From: Acetobacter syzygii
Lineage (GTDB): Bacteria > Pseudomonadota > Alphaproteobacteria > Acetobacterales > Acetobacteraceae
DNA length: 64,000 nucleotides
Assembly: GCF_000964225.1 (NCBI RefSeq)
Contig: NZ_BAMZ01000005.1
Location: forward strand, 1-64,000
Direction of reading: 5' to 3'
This document shows positions 53,419 to 62,874 of the stretch, piece by piece. A program made the position numbers and the translations under genes. Each line of letters begins with the position of its first letter. Within the stretch, counting starts at the first letter, position 1. The notes under the pieces were generated by a model. The model saw only the letters and a program-made list of their open reading frames with translations. It searched no databases and was not told where the DNA came from.

Positions 53419-54314
53419 GTGAGAGTGATCCCGGCCCCGCCCAGACCCCTCCGCCACCAACCGATACAACGCGCGACCCCGTGCTGGCCGGGCAGACCGA
53501 GCGAGGGACGGCGGTGGCACCTGCCCAGTGGGCGGTAGGCAAGCTGGGCTGGCTTGGACGGTTAACACGCAGGCAGGCGCGTTTTCTGCTGATCATGCTT
53601 GGTGCTTCGTGGGGGGTTATTTTCGAGAGTTTCCGCGCTCACTCATGGCGCAGGACGGTCCGGTACGAATTTATCAGCACCATGAACAACATCATTCGTG
53701 GCGGGCTGATTGCGACCATGTTTGCGGGGGTCCTAACCGGGGTTGCTGCGGTTTCTCAGGTTATTTACTGGCTGGGGCTGACCGGCCTTGCCACCATGAC
53801 AGGCTCCATCCTGATCAATGTGGTCGTGCGCGAAATTGCGCCTATTCTGGTGGGAATGCTCCTGCTGGGGCGTAACGGCATGTTGTCCACCACGGAACTG
53901 GGGCTTTTGAGCATAGGGGGGGAAATCCGCTCCATGCAGGCTGTGGGCATAGACCCGTTCCTGCTGCTGGTTCTGCCCCGTACACTGGCGTTTACCGTAG
54001 CCGGGTTTACGCTGGGCATTCTGTTTTCGTTCGCATCGCTGGTCACAGGGTATGTTATGAGCCGCCTGTCCGGGGTTATTAACAACCCTGTCTGGGTTTT
54101 TCTGGATGATGTGGCAACGGCCATGTCGGGCACGGATTACATTATTATCCCGCTCAAATTCATTACTGTCGGGTTTGTTGTGGGGCTTGGTGGCTGCATT
54201 ACCGGACTGACCGCTACAAACGAGGATTCACTCCGCACATTACTGCCCCGTGGCTTTTCGCGCGGGATGCTGATTGTGATGGTGGTGAGCGTGCTGTTCA
54301 GTCTGGATATATAA
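53415..54314 (+). CDS. MlaE family ABC permease (MCE system)
   Basis: A 299-residue inner-membrane permease of the MlaE/YrbE family, with a 50-residue proline-rich cytosolic N-terminal extension. Family landmarks are FISTMNNIIRGGL, the VVREIAPILVGMLLLGRNGMLSTTELG segment (in place of the usual GRVGSAIAAELG) and SMQAVGIDPFLLLVLPRTLAF. There are about five helices. MlaE dimers form the membrane core of lipid transporters that pair with MlaF ATPases and a hexamer of MlaD. It is coupled to the sensor upstream and is 1 bp from the ABC subunit gene downstream. Confidence 0.88.
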   Translation: MSESDPGPAQTPPPPTDTTRDPVLAGQTERGTAVAPAQWAVGKLGWLGRLTRRQARFLLIMLGASWGVIFESFRAHSWRRTVRYEFISTMNNIIRGGLIATMFAGVLTGVAAVSQVIYWLGLTGLATMTGSILINVVVREIAPILVGMLLLGRNGMLSTTELGLLSIGGEIRSMQAVGIDPFLLLVLPRTLAFTVAGFTLGILFSFASLVTGYVMSRLSGVINNPVWVFLDDVATAMSGTDYIIIPLKFITVGFVVGLGGCITGLTATNEDSLRTLLPRGFSRGMLIVMVVSVLFSLDI

Positions 54315-54315
54315 G

Positions 54316-55017
54316 ATGGAAGTCTATGCCGCAGGCCCACTGCTTGAACTGAACAAGGCCGTTCCATCGTTTGATGAAAGTGGTCTGCCACCCGTGCCAT
54401 TCAGCATGAAAGTGATGCCCGGCGACTGCATGGTGGTGGAAGCGCGCGATGTGGGGCACGCAACCATGTTTGCAGATCTGTGCAGTGGCCTTATTCCACT
54501 CGATGATGGATCGGTCCGGTTTATGGGGCTGGACTGGACCGAATTGGGTGACCGGGAGTTGAATGCGCTGCGTGGCCGCATTGGTCGCGTAACCCATAGG
54601 GCAAGCTGGCCGGAGTTTGTGCCTGTTCACCTTGCCATTGTGTTGCAGCAGTTACACCATACAACCCGCCCGATTGATGATCTGGTGCAGGATGCCGCCA
54701 ATCTGGCGGAAAGGTTTGGCCTGCCTGGCCTGCCAACAGAAAACCCCAGTTTTTTGCCGGAGGATGATCTGCTGCGCGCTAGTTGCGCACGGGCATTTCT
54801 GGGCCAACCCCATTTGTTGCTGCTGGAAGACCCGCTTGAGGGTGGCCCGGCAGAGTTGAGCAATTCTTTTCTGGCTGCAATAACCGAAGCACGCGATAGA
54901 GGTGCCGGGGTTATCTGGCTGGTAAGGAATAACGCAGTCTGGCAGGAATATCGGCAGGGTATTACGGCAACCTGGCGGCTTGCAGATGATGGTCTTGTAG
55001 CAGTACGGATGGGATAA
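54316..55017 (+). CDS. ABC-type subunit (MlaF-like) with all catalytic motifs degraded
   Basis: A 233-residue protein in the MlaF position with an ABC ATPase outline. Walker A, normally GPSGSGKST, is EARDVGHAT (42-50), with Lys replaced by His48. The LSGGQ signature is LPEDD (147-151). Walker B LLLLDEP is LLLLEDP (167-173), with the acidic pair swapped. The switch histidine region is WLVRNNAVW, with no His. The framework between motifs is kept (GLIPLDDGSVRFMGLDW, LNALRGRIGRVTH), so this is not random decay. It cannot be expected to hydrolyse ATP. It may be a structural subunit of the MCE transporter, or pair with an ATPase encoded elsewhere. Confidence 0.82.
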   Translation: MEVYAAGPLLELNKAVPSFDESGLPPVPFSMKVMPGDCMVVEARDVGHATMFADLCSGLIPLDDGSVRFMGLDWTELGDRELNALRGRIGRVTHRASWPEFVPVHLAIVLQQLHHTTRPIDDLVQDAANLAERFGLPGLPTENPSFLPEDDLLRASCARAFLGQPHLLLLEDPLEGGPAELSNSFLAAITEARDRGAGVIWLVRNNAVWQEYRQGITATWRLADDGLVAVRMG

Positions 55018-55967
55018 TGTTCCAACTCCGCATACGACAGAAAGTAAAACCATTGATTTCTCTGCGTTATGCAGATGAATGGGTGGGTTTTCTCGTGCTT
55101 CTGAGCATACTCATATTCGGGGGCGCGGTTATCGAGGCTGGCGTGCTGCGTGACTGGCTGACTCCTCCAGCACGGCTACGGGTTGTGTTGCCGGCCTCTG
55201 GTGTGGGCGGGTTAACCGTTGGGGGCGATGTGCAGCTTATGGGGGCCCATGCGGGCACTATTCGCAGTATCAAGCTCAATCCATCGGGCAACATGTACGC
55301 CATGGTCGATCTGGACCCACAGGCAAAACCTTTTATCCGGCGCGATAGTACGGCTCTTATTCGCAAACAGCTTATTGTGACCGGTGCATCCTATCTGGAT
55401 CTCAGTCGCGGGCATGGCGATCCAATGGACTGGAGCTACGCTGTTGTTACGGCAACGCCTGCGCCTAACCCTGCGGACCAGATTACCGCAACCCTGAACA
55501 GTATTCAGGCCGAAATTATGCCTGCACTGGCGAGTGCACGGCATATGATGGCGCAGTTGGATGGCACCATAACCGATATGCACGCCGGTAAAGGCACAAT
55601 CGGGCAGCTTATGACCAACGACCAGCTTATCCGCCAGTCCGAAGCCACGATTGCGTCCTTGGATGCGGTGATCGAGCGGCTTAAGCCGATTGAAAAGCAG
55701 GTTTCAGGGATCATGAACAAAACGGACGCCACTATGGGCAACCTGAATGCGGCAACCAGAGATGTTAAGAACGCCACGCCACACCTGCCAGCCATTGCCA
55801 GCAATGTGGAGGCCAGCACATCCGACCTGCCAGCCCTGTTGGCGCAGGCCCAGACCACTCTTTATGGTCTGCAACAACTGACCGATCAGTTGCGTGGCAT
55901 GTGGCTGCTGGGGGGGCATAAGGTTACGCACCATAAACGTCTGGCACCACAGCAGGTGCGGCCATGA
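55017..55967 (+). CDS. MCE-domain protein, MlaD-like
   Basis: A 316-residue inner-membrane-anchored periplasmic protein. One TM helix (about 24-45) is followed by one MCE domain (about 50-130: VGGLTVGGDVQLMGAHAGTIRSIKL, VDLDPQAKPFIRRDSTALIRKQLIVTGASYLDL). A long helical, heptad-rich tail (about 150-295) ends in a short basic segment. MlaD-type proteins form hexameric rings with a hydrophobic lipid channel. The start overlaps the preceding stop (TAATG) and the stop overlaps the lipoprotein ATG. Confidence 0.9.
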   Translation: MFQLRIRQKVKPLISLRYADEWVGFLVLLSILIFGGAVIEAGVLRDWLTPPARLRVVLPASGVGGLTVGGDVQLMGAHAGTIRSIKLNPSGNMYAMVDLDPQAKPFIRRDSTALIRKQLIVTGASYLDLSRGHGDPMDWSYAVVTATPAPNPADQITATLNSIQAEIMPALASARHMMAQLDGTITDMHAGKGTIGQLMTNDQLIRQSEATIASLDAVIERLKPIEKQVSGIMNKTDATMGNLNAATRDVKNATPHLPAIASNVEASTSDLPALLAQAQTTLYGLQQLTDQLRGMWLLGGHKVTHHKRLAPQQVRP

Positions 55968-56902
55968 GACGGCTCACACATCTTCTGGTTCTGGCAACGC
56001 CGCTGCTGCTTGGCGGGTGTGGTGGAGCTGACCAGACCAAACCGACAGCGCAGGATGATGCCGCGTGGGATCAGGCTATGGCGGCCGGGCGGAATTCTTT
56101 TGAGCTTGGGCGTTATACGGTAGCTGTATCCCAGTACCGTAAGGCGGCCAACCTTGCCCTTGTGCGTGATGATGGAGATGCCGTGGCAGAGGCGGGGTAT
56201 GACCTTGCGGTATCGCAACTGGCAGCCAATACGCCAGCGGAGGCATTGCAAACAACGCAGGCAACCCGGCAGGCCGTGGCACTGCGTGGCGGGCAGGATC
56301 AGTTCTCGCTTGATCTGGTGGAAGCCGCAAGCCACTATCGGTTAGGGCAGTATGCGCAGGCTCTGCCGCTGGCCCAACATGCCATGCAAGCGCCAGACCC
56401 CGCCGTGGGTGCACGGGCCGCTCTTGTTCTGGGCCTTGCTGCGGATGCGCAGGGTGATCGTAGCGCCTTGCAACTGGCTGCATCTTACCTGAACGGCCTT
56501 AAGCCGCCTCTTACCCCCGCGCAGCAGGCGGATAAGGCGGAAATTCAGGCACGGCTTATCCGCCAGTCCAGTCCGGCACAGGCAGAGCAGTTGGCTGAGG
56601 CGGCAGCAGGCCTGCGCCAGAGCGAAGGCGCATACCATGACATGACGCGTGCTTTGGCCCTTGCCGCCCAGATTGCTGGCAGCCAGGGTGACCAGGCCCG
56701 TGCTCATGCACTTTGGGCACGGGCTGCCCAGAGTGCAGCTGCTCAGTCTGGCAAGCTCAACAGGATGGATGCGCAAACGCTGGCTCATGGTAATCTGACC
56801 AAAGGCAATGCCGCTCCGCCTGAGGATGATGCGCAGATATGGGCGCGCAACGCAGGCAACATTGTGCTGCGTCCATTCGACCAGAACGACACCAGCAACT
56901 AA
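55964..56902 (+). CDS. TPR-type lipoprotein of the MCE operon
   Basis: A 312-residue lipoprotein: signal peptide with lipobox LLGGC (cysteine near residue 19), then GGADQTK and a series of helical TPR-like repeats (WDQAMAAGRNSFELGRYTVAVSQYRKA, YDLAVSQLAANTPAEALQTTQA, ALPLAQHAMQAPDPAVGARAALVLG). MCE operons often end with a lipoprotein (for example MlaA-like or PqiC-like). This one resembles neither, so it may be a new outer-membrane partner of the MlaD-like ring. It is the last gene of the five-gene unit. Confidence 0.82.
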   Translation: MRRLTHLLVLATPLLLGGCGGADQTKPTAQDDAAWDQAMAAGRNSFELGRYTVAVSQYRKAANLALVRDDGDAVAEAGYDLAVSQLAANTPAEALQTTQATRQAVALRGGQDQFSLDLVEAASHYRLGQYAQALPLAQHAMQAPDPAVGARAALVLGLAADAQGDRSALQLAASYLNGLKPPLTPAQQADKAEIQARLIRQSSPAQAEQLAEAAAGLRQSEGAYHDMTRALALAAQIAGSQGDQARAHALWARAAQSAAAQSGKLNRMDAQTLAHGNLTKGNAAPPEDDAQIWARNAGNIVLRPFDQNDTSN

Positions 56903-57142
56903 ACCTCTCCCGCTGTAGTGGGCCGGGTGCATGGGGTGGTGGATCAAGTTGCGGTGTATTGCTGGCCGGGTTGCCTGCGTGTTTTTGCAGGCGTTTCCTG
57001 CAAAACGGGCACCAGCTTAAAATAACCGCAGGTCAAGCAGGTCTTCCATGCAGAATCCATGGATCACAGGGACCATTTGCTGTGTAACACCGCAACCTAA
57101 GCGCAGGTCCATGTGCATGGCTGTGCGCACGGAGCGGTGATT

Positions 57143-58150
57143 ATGAAAAGACTTTTCCACCATTACAGAAAACGTAACCGTCAGGGAGAAGCGGAGCGCC
57201 ATACCAAACTGGAGGATGTGGCGCCAGAACCCAGTGGCAAAGGGAATGGGCGTTTCCACCTGAGTACCAAGGAGGCGGTCAGGCGTTTTCGTGCCCATGC
57301 GCTGGTGGAAGAAAAAAACCACCGCGATGTTGTGCGTGTCGGTTTGAAAGATAGCGTGTGGGCGGACCTTTACCACCATGCGCTTACGGCAAGCTGGCCC
57401 GCTTTTGCGGCCATTGCCGTTGTTTCATACATCGTGATCAATCTTGTGTTTGCCCTGCTGTATCTGGTTGCACCAGACCAGATTACGGGCCTGTCGCACG
57501 GCAAGCTGTTATCCCTGTTCTTTTTTAGCGTTCAAACACTCTCCACCGTGGGTTACGGCACCATGAGCCCGATTGGCGCGTACGCCAACGCGGTTGTTTC
57601 GGTTGAAGTGTTTGTAGGCATGATGCTCACAGCCCTTGCAACTGGTGTGGTTTTTGCTCGGTTTGCGCGCCCCCGGGCGCGGCTTATGTTCAGCAATATG
57701 GCTGTTATCAGTAACGAAGGGGGCATTCCCGCTTTGTGCATCCGCATTGCCAACCTGCGGATGAGTGTGATTTTATCGGTTGATATTGAAGTCGCCTTGT
57801 CCCGTCTGGTTATGAGCGACAATGGGCACTTGGTCCGTAAATTTGACCAGCTTCTGCTTATGCAATCCCATGTGCCTGTGCTGCGGTTTGCTTTTGTCAT
57901 GGCTCATGTCATTACCCCTGACAGCCCTTTGCACGGCAAAACGGTTGCGGAACTGGAAAAAGAAGAAGCCGAGATTATTGTCACCGTTACAGGCACGGAC
58001 GAGGCGCTGGGCCAGACTGTATTTGCCAGAACGGCATACCGGTTTGATCGGGTGCAGCATAACCATCGGTTTGTGGATATTGTGCTTTCCCGCCCGGATG
58101 GACGCATTACAGTGGATTACACCCGCTTCCATGATGTGGAGGCGCATTAG
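57143..58150 (+). CDS. Inward-rectifier potassium channel (KirBac family)
   Basis: A 335-residue channel from ATG 57143 (MKRLFHHY). The N-terminal slide-helix region (DVVRVGLKDSVWADLYHHALTAS, partly quoted) precedes TM1 (WPAFAAIAVVSYIVINLVFAL), the pore helix with filter TVGYG (about residues 135-139), and TM2. A beta-rich cytosolic Kir domain follows (about 190-335: FSNMAVISNEGGIPALCIRIANLRM). KirBac channels pass K+ and respond to phospholipid or ligand. It ends 10 bp from the converging FUSC gene. Confidence 0.92.
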   Translation: MKRLFHHYRKRNRQGEAERHTKLEDVAPEPSGKGNGRFHLSTKEAVRRFRAHALVEEKNHRDVVRVGLKDSVWADLYHHALTASWPAFAAIAVVSYIVINLVFALLYLVAPDQITGLSHGKLLSLFFFSVQTLSTVGYGTMSPIGAYANAVVSVEVFVGMMLTALATGVVFARFARPRARLMFSNMAVISNEGGIPALCIRIANLRMSVILSVDIEVALSRLVMSDNGHLVRKFDQLLLMQSHVPVLRFAFVMAHVITPDSPLHGKTVAELEKEEAEIIVTVTGTDEALGQTVFARTAYRFDRVQHNHRFVDIVLSRPDGRITVDYTRFHDVEAH

Positions 58151-58160
58151 TATTCCCGCC

Positions 58161-60365
58161 TTAAATGGGCTTGAACCGCCTTGTTGTGTCCATAAAAACA
58201 GCATTGGCTGCAAATTCTGCCTGCATGACCTCCAATGCGCCAATAGCCCGACCAAAGTCGATCTGGGCGGACAGGTTGGTCATGTGTACCGTGGCTGGCA
58301 GCAGGTTTGCCAAGGCCTGCCGGGCTGCCTGTGCCGGGGCTAGAGTGTAGCCCTGCATGGTGTGGATACTATGGAGCAGGCTTTGCAAAGCCGCCCGCTG
58401 TGGTTCTGGCAGCAGGTTATGGAACAGCACATTATGCAGCCGTAGAATGAGAATGCCGGTCATCATGCATCCAATCGCACCGCTCAGGTAAGCTTCTGTG
58501 AGCTTGTTCGGGGCGGCGTCCATGTGCCGAATAATCTGGGCTAGACGTTCGCCAGAGCGGGCTATCCATTCTGCTGAGCTGAGGGATAATGTGCCAGAAG
58601 CCAGATGTTGCAGATCTCCCACCATTTTGCGGCGGAGTCTCCAGCGCTCATTGGCTGGACTAAATGGCAGCACAAGCTGAAAAACAAGCACACCCAGACC
58701 AATCCCCAGCACAACAGCGGGGGTGGTATTAAGCCAGTTGAGTTCATCCAGCCTGTGATGGTTGGCAGGGCCAACCATAAACGGCAGAAAATTGTTGTAA
58801 GCAGCGGCTGTTGCAGCCAATGCTCCCGGCGCGCGTAAAGCCAGCCCCCCGACCAGCATGGGTATGAACAGGGAGGCCAGAAGAGTCTCAATACTGGCCT
58901 GATCAGGTAGTATCCAGAACACCAGAAAGAAGGAAACAACCGCAGCCCAGACTGCTCCACGCAAAAAACCACTGGCTGCAACAACCGGATTTTCAAATGA
59001 TGAAAAACGGGTGCTTGTCACGGCTACAAACATGGCCAGGGTGGAGCCTTCGGGCCATGCGGTAACCTCCCACAGTAATCCTCCCATACAAAGGGCGGCT
59101 GCTGCGCGTAAGCCGTTATTGAACGCCAAGGTCACATCTTTTTCAGGGTGGCGGTCAAAGCGGAAGTGGTCTTTTGGGGTGTCTGCCTGTGCGGCAATAA
59201 TATGTGCCAGAACCCGGTCCAGTTCGACCAGAAGCTTGGCTATGGCAGCTTGCAGTATTCTGCTTTCCAGTAGGGCATGGCTGGCGGGAGAAGGGCCGGG
59301 TGCGCGTTTTTGCAAAATCTGGAACTGGGCCAGCATGTCCATGCCTTGTTGTTTGCTCAGAGTCATATGGCTGCGCAACATGCTGCGGGCCTGCTGCGCC
59401 GTGGTGATTGAGGGAGTATTGGCAAACTGCTCTGCCAGTTGGGCTATTAGGTCCAGTATACTATTGAGCTGTGGAGCAAACCCTTCAGGCAGGGGAGACG
59501 TTGCCTGCATATGAATGTTCAGCGCAATGCCACGGGCCAGAAAGCCGGAAATAGCGGCTAGTCCAGCACGGGCATGGTCGCCTGCATGGGAATATGGCCC
59601 CATTTCTATTTCGCTGAATTCGGTCTGGTCGGCCATGCTGGGAATACTGCTGAGCAGTGCGCGGGAGCGGAGCAGACCATCGGCTTGCCCGCGCAACAGA
59701 TCCCCGACACCAAGACATGCCGCGTGGAGCGCACCAAACAGATGAGCACGGATTTGCGCACGGGCCACAGTTTCCAGCTTGGGCGCAAATAAGGCGGCCA
59801 GAAAACTTTCGCAGACAATACCAAGCGTTATGTATGTGGCGCGGGAAAGGGCGATCATAAAAATATTGTCAGGCTGGTTGGCCCCGCTCAGCACAATAAT
59901 GGTGGTGGTAAAAGCCACCAGAACCAGTGCATAGGAACGGAAATTCCGCAAAAATGTTGCAAAGGCGCAGCACCCTCCGGTCCATATGGCCAGAATGGGA
60001 AAAAGTACCCATGGTTCCTGCGGAAGTGCGCACAGTAAGGCAACACCGGCACAGGCACCAAGGCACGTACCAATCAACCGCCATTTGGCTTTGGACAGGC
60101 TTTGCCCGCGCGAATTCTGCGCCACAATCCATGTGGTCATGGCAGCCCATTGTGGACTGTCCATTTCCATCCATAGTGCCAGCGTAAGCGCTAAAAAAGC
60201 TGCGCAGGTTGTACGGAGCGCAAACCCAAGATCCGTTGCTTTGGGGGCCAGCAACCATCTGAGCGGCATTTTGGAGAACGGGTCTGGTTCTCCCGCTTTG
60301 GGTGCAAGTCGCAGGACTGTGGATTGGAAGCGTGAAAATATAGAGGAAACAGACACCGTAGCCAC
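58161..60365 (-). CDS. FUSC family membrane protein (AaeB-like exporter), downstream copy
   Basis: A 734-residue protein with two blocks of hydrophobic helices. Block one is about 40-195, with the FUSC signature ALRTTCAAFLALTLALWMEMDSPQWAAMTTW (shown in part) and a SKAKWRLIGTCLGA motif. Block two is about 430-590. A soluble helical region lies between them and another at the C-terminus. This matches aromatic-acid/fusaric-acid efflux proteins. It is a diverged paralogue of the gene at 60449, which lies 83 bp upstream on the same strand. GTG 60365 is used. Substrate unknown. Confidence 0.87.
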   Translation of the reverse strand: MATVSVSSIFSRFQSTVLRLAPKAGEPDPFSKMPLRWLLAPKATDLGFALRTTCAAFLALTLALWMEMDSPQWAAMTTWIVAQNSRGQSLSKAKWRLIGTCLGACAGVALLCALPQEPWVLFPILAIWTGGCCAFATFLRNFRSYALVLVAFTTTIIVLSGANQPDNIFMIALSRATYITLGIVCESFLAALFAPKLETVARAQIRAHLFGALHAACLGVGDLLRGQADGLLRSRALLSSIPSMADQTEFSEIEMGPYSHAGDHARAGLAAISGFLARGIALNIHMQATSPLPEGFAPQLNSILDLIAQLAEQFANTPSITTAQQARSMLRSHMTLSKQQGMDMLAQFQILQKRAPGPSPASHALLESRILQAAIAKLLVELDRVLAHIIAAQADTPKDHFRFDRHPEKDVTLAFNNGLRAAAALCMGGLLWEVTAWPEGSTLAMFVAVTSTRFSSFENPVVAASGFLRGAVWAAVVSFFLVFWILPDQASIETLLASLFIPMLVGGLALRAPGALAATAAAYNNFLPFMVGPANHHRLDELNWLNTTPAVVLGIGLGVLVFQLVLPFSPANERWRLRRKMVGDLQHLASGTLSLSSAEWIARSGERLAQIIRHMDAAPNKLTEAYLSGAIGCMMTGILILRLHNVLFHNLLPEPQRAALQSLLHSIHTMQGYTLAPAQAARQALANLLPATVHMTNLSAQIDFGRAIGALEVMQAEFAANAVFMDTTRRFKPI

Positions 60366-60448
60366 AAGCCCTCTTGAAGAGGGTCTTGTTATAACACTAC
60401 CTGTCAGGTTGGTAAAAAAGAAAGTGTTGTATGGGTGTAAAGGGTTGC

Positions 60449-62632
60449 TCAGACGGCGCGGTAAGGGCGGCTTGCATCCAAAAATACGGCATTGGCATCC
60501 AGTTCGTGGGAGACCACAATCAGGTACGCAATGGCACGGGTGAGCTCAATACGGGTGGAAATATTGGGCTCTGCTGCTTCCATCCGGCGTAATGCAGTGG
60601 TCGCCACGCGGGCAGCGTGGGCAGTATGGCCATATTTGCCTGTAAACTGGCTCATCCGCTTCATAACAATTTCTATGGCTCTGCGTGCCGGTGGGGGAAT
60701 TTGGTTGCGGTGGAGGAGTGCGCGTAGACGAATAATATTGAGCCCAATGGTCATGGCCGCCAAGGTGCCTTGCAGGCAGCCTTCAATAGTGGGCGAAGGT
60801 GTTGGGCCAGCATGGCGGATCAGTCTGGCAAAACGGTCGATATTCCGGCCAATCCAGTCCCGTGTCATGGGGGTGGGTTCGGCTGATGCCAGCGTGCGCA
60901 GGTCGCGCAGCAGGGTGCGGCGCATACGCCAGCGTTCCGCAGCACTGTTGAACGGCAGGACCGCACGGAAAATAAGCACTGCAAAAAACACACCAAGCAG
61001 AATGGCCCAGGTGGAGTTAAACCACGTTACCTCGTCCACGCGACCCTGATTGAGCGGGTGAACAAAGTTGGGCAGCAATAGGGTATAGGCAGCAGAATGG
61101 AGCGCTGTGCCAGCATTCCGCGCAGCCAGCCCGCCCGCAAACATGGGGATGGCCAGTGTTGCTACCAGCATTTCGTAGTTGGCTTGTGTGGGCAGTACAA
61201 AAAAGACCAGAAAAAACGCAACCAGAGCGGCCCATATGCCGCCGATCATAAACTGGGTTGTTGCCACAACCGGGTTCTCACGGGTGGCAAACAGCCCGCA
61301 CACAATGGCAACAAAGGTTATAAACCCAAGCCCCGTGGGCCAGGCCGTGCACTCCCACACCAGCCCGGCTGCGCTCAGTGCTACAGCCGCGCGTACACCA
61401 TTATAGGCGGCCTCGCGCTTGTCCACGTGGGACTGGAGGCGGAAATGGAAGTGATCACCCCGAATAAAGTGCTGGCTGGCATCGTATTCACGGATGGCCT
61501 GCTCCAGTTCGCCAAGCAGTTCATCCATGGCGTTGTGCAGGATTCGTCCATCCAGCAGGGCGGAAATCTGGCTGTTTTCGTCCTCTACGGCAAAAGCGGA
61601 GCCGATTTCGTGCGTTAAGGCATCCACAATCTGCTGGTGGCATTCTGCCCGGAGCAGTTGCAGGTCGCGCAGAATGCCACGCACGCCGGTTTCGGTATTC
61701 AGGCGGTTTGGCAGCCCGCTCAGGAATGTACTGACCTTGGAGGCTGTCTCGCGGAATATGGGCTGGTCGGTCTGCACGTATTGCAGGCGGACGGTCATCC
61801 CCAATCCGCGCGACAGCAGAACGGACACCGCAGCCAGAGCCGCACGGGCATGGTCGCCCTCATGCCCATGGGGGCCCATTTCCGCCTCGGAAAACTCAAT
61901 CTGGTCATTAATGGACAGGATCGGACCGAACATGGCGCGCGAGCGGATCAGGGCTTCATCATCCCCAGCCAGCAAGCTTGCTACCGCTTCGGACACGTTG
62001 CTCAGGGCCGTGCGGAGCTTGTCGCGGATGTTGCGGCGCGCCGTTTCAGACAGGTTGTGGGCAAACAGGCCCGCTACCGTGCTTTCGCACACAATACCCA
62101 ACACAATGTAGGTTGCGCGCGACATGGCGGTCATGAACACGTTTTCGGGGTGAGGAATGGCCCCAATGGCAATAATGGCAGTCGTATAGCCTGCCAGCAC
62201 AAGCGCGTAGGAGCGGAAGTTGCGGACCAGTGTGGCCAGCGCGCAGCATAACCCCAGCCAGATTGATAGCGCAGGGAAGAACAGCCACGCAGTCTGGTTA
62301 AAGGCCGAAATAAGGGTGATGGACATAACCACCCCAATACCCGTGCCCACCAGACGCCACCGCGCCTTGGACATGCTCTCCCCGCGGGAGCCCTGGGCCA
62401 CAATCCATACGGTCATGGCTGCCCATTGCGGATCGTCCAGTTCCATCCACAGGGCAATGACCAGTGCAATCAGGGCGGCGGCTGTTGTGCGCAGCGCAAA
62501 TCCGATTGCCGAGGGGGATGGCGCAAGCAGCCAGCTGAATGGCAGTTTGCGCTGTACACCGGGCGGGCCTAACGGGCGGAAGGTGCGCAGGCGACCGATC
62601 CTGTCAAGCAGGGGAAAAGAAAGACTGGGCAC
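60449..62632 (-). CDS. FUSC family membrane protein (AaeB-like exporter), upstream copy
   Basis: A 727-residue paralogue of the downstream FUSC protein with the same plan. The first helix block shows ALRTTAAALIALVIALWMELDDPQWAAMTVW (shown in part), KARWRLVGTGIGV and NFRSYALVLAGYTTAIIA; the second block is about 430-580. The shared D-P/S-Q-W-A-A-M-T-x-W-I-V-A-Q core shows the duplication. GTG 62632 is the longest start. No membrane-fusion partner gene (aaeA-like) is next to the pair. Confidence 0.87.
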   Translation of the reverse strand: MPSLSFPLLDRIGRLRTFRPLGPPGVQRKLPFSWLLAPSPSAIGFALRTTAAALIALVIALWMELDDPQWAAMTVWIVAQGSRGESMSKARWRLVGTGIGVVMSITLISAFNQTAWLFFPALSIWLGLCCALATLVRNFRSYALVLAGYTTAIIAIGAIPHPENVFMTAMSRATYIVLGIVCESTVAGLFAHNLSETARRNIRDKLRTALSNVSEAVASLLAGDDEALIRSRAMFGPILSINDQIEFSEAEMGPHGHEGDHARAALAAVSVLLSRGLGMTVRLQYVQTDQPIFRETASKVSTFLSGLPNRLNTETGVRGILRDLQLLRAECHQQIVDALTHEIGSAFAVEDENSQISALLDGRILHNAMDELLGELEQAIREYDASQHFIRGDHFHFRLQSHVDKREAAYNGVRAAVALSAAGLVWECTAWPTGLGFITFVAIVCGLFATRENPVVATTQFMIGGIWAALVAFFLVFFVLPTQANYEMLVATLAIPMFAGGLAARNAGTALHSAAYTLLLPNFVHPLNQGRVDEVTWFNSTWAILLGVFFAVLIFRAVLPFNSAAERWRMRRTLLRDLRTLASAEPTPMTRDWIGRNIDRFARLIRHAGPTPSPTIEGCLQGTLAAMTIGLNIIRLRALLHRNQIPPPARRAIEIVMKRMSQFTGKYGHTAHAARVATTALRRMEAAEPNISTRIELTRAIAYLIVVSHELDANAVFLDASRPYRAV

Positions 62633-62874
62633 AGTGGCTACTTTGTTGCAACAGAGGAAGGTCGGGAGTCTGATGATAACCGTAGCCCTTTTTTCCCTTT
62701 TTTCCTTGTGGGTTCAGACGCATATCAGCTATCGCTTCTCAAACGGGAAAAGGGCAGTCTGGGACCAGTTTCTGCTTATGACTATCGCACAGAGCAGTTA
62801 TTCGGTCCATGATGAAACAGGACCGCACCATCCGGTCGGTCACCTTGATGGCGCATATGGGAAAGATGGTGGAT

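Noticed and set aside
52195-53568. 457-codon minus-strand frame opposite the sensor gene
   Set aside because: The sensor frame has TM, Cache, GAF and cyclase-like regions in order. The antisense frame has none.
60369-60383. CCCTCTT-G-AAGAGGG near the downstream FUSC start
   Set aside because: The one-base centre cannot form a hairpin loop, and part of it is simply the purine-rich ribosome site before GTG 60365.
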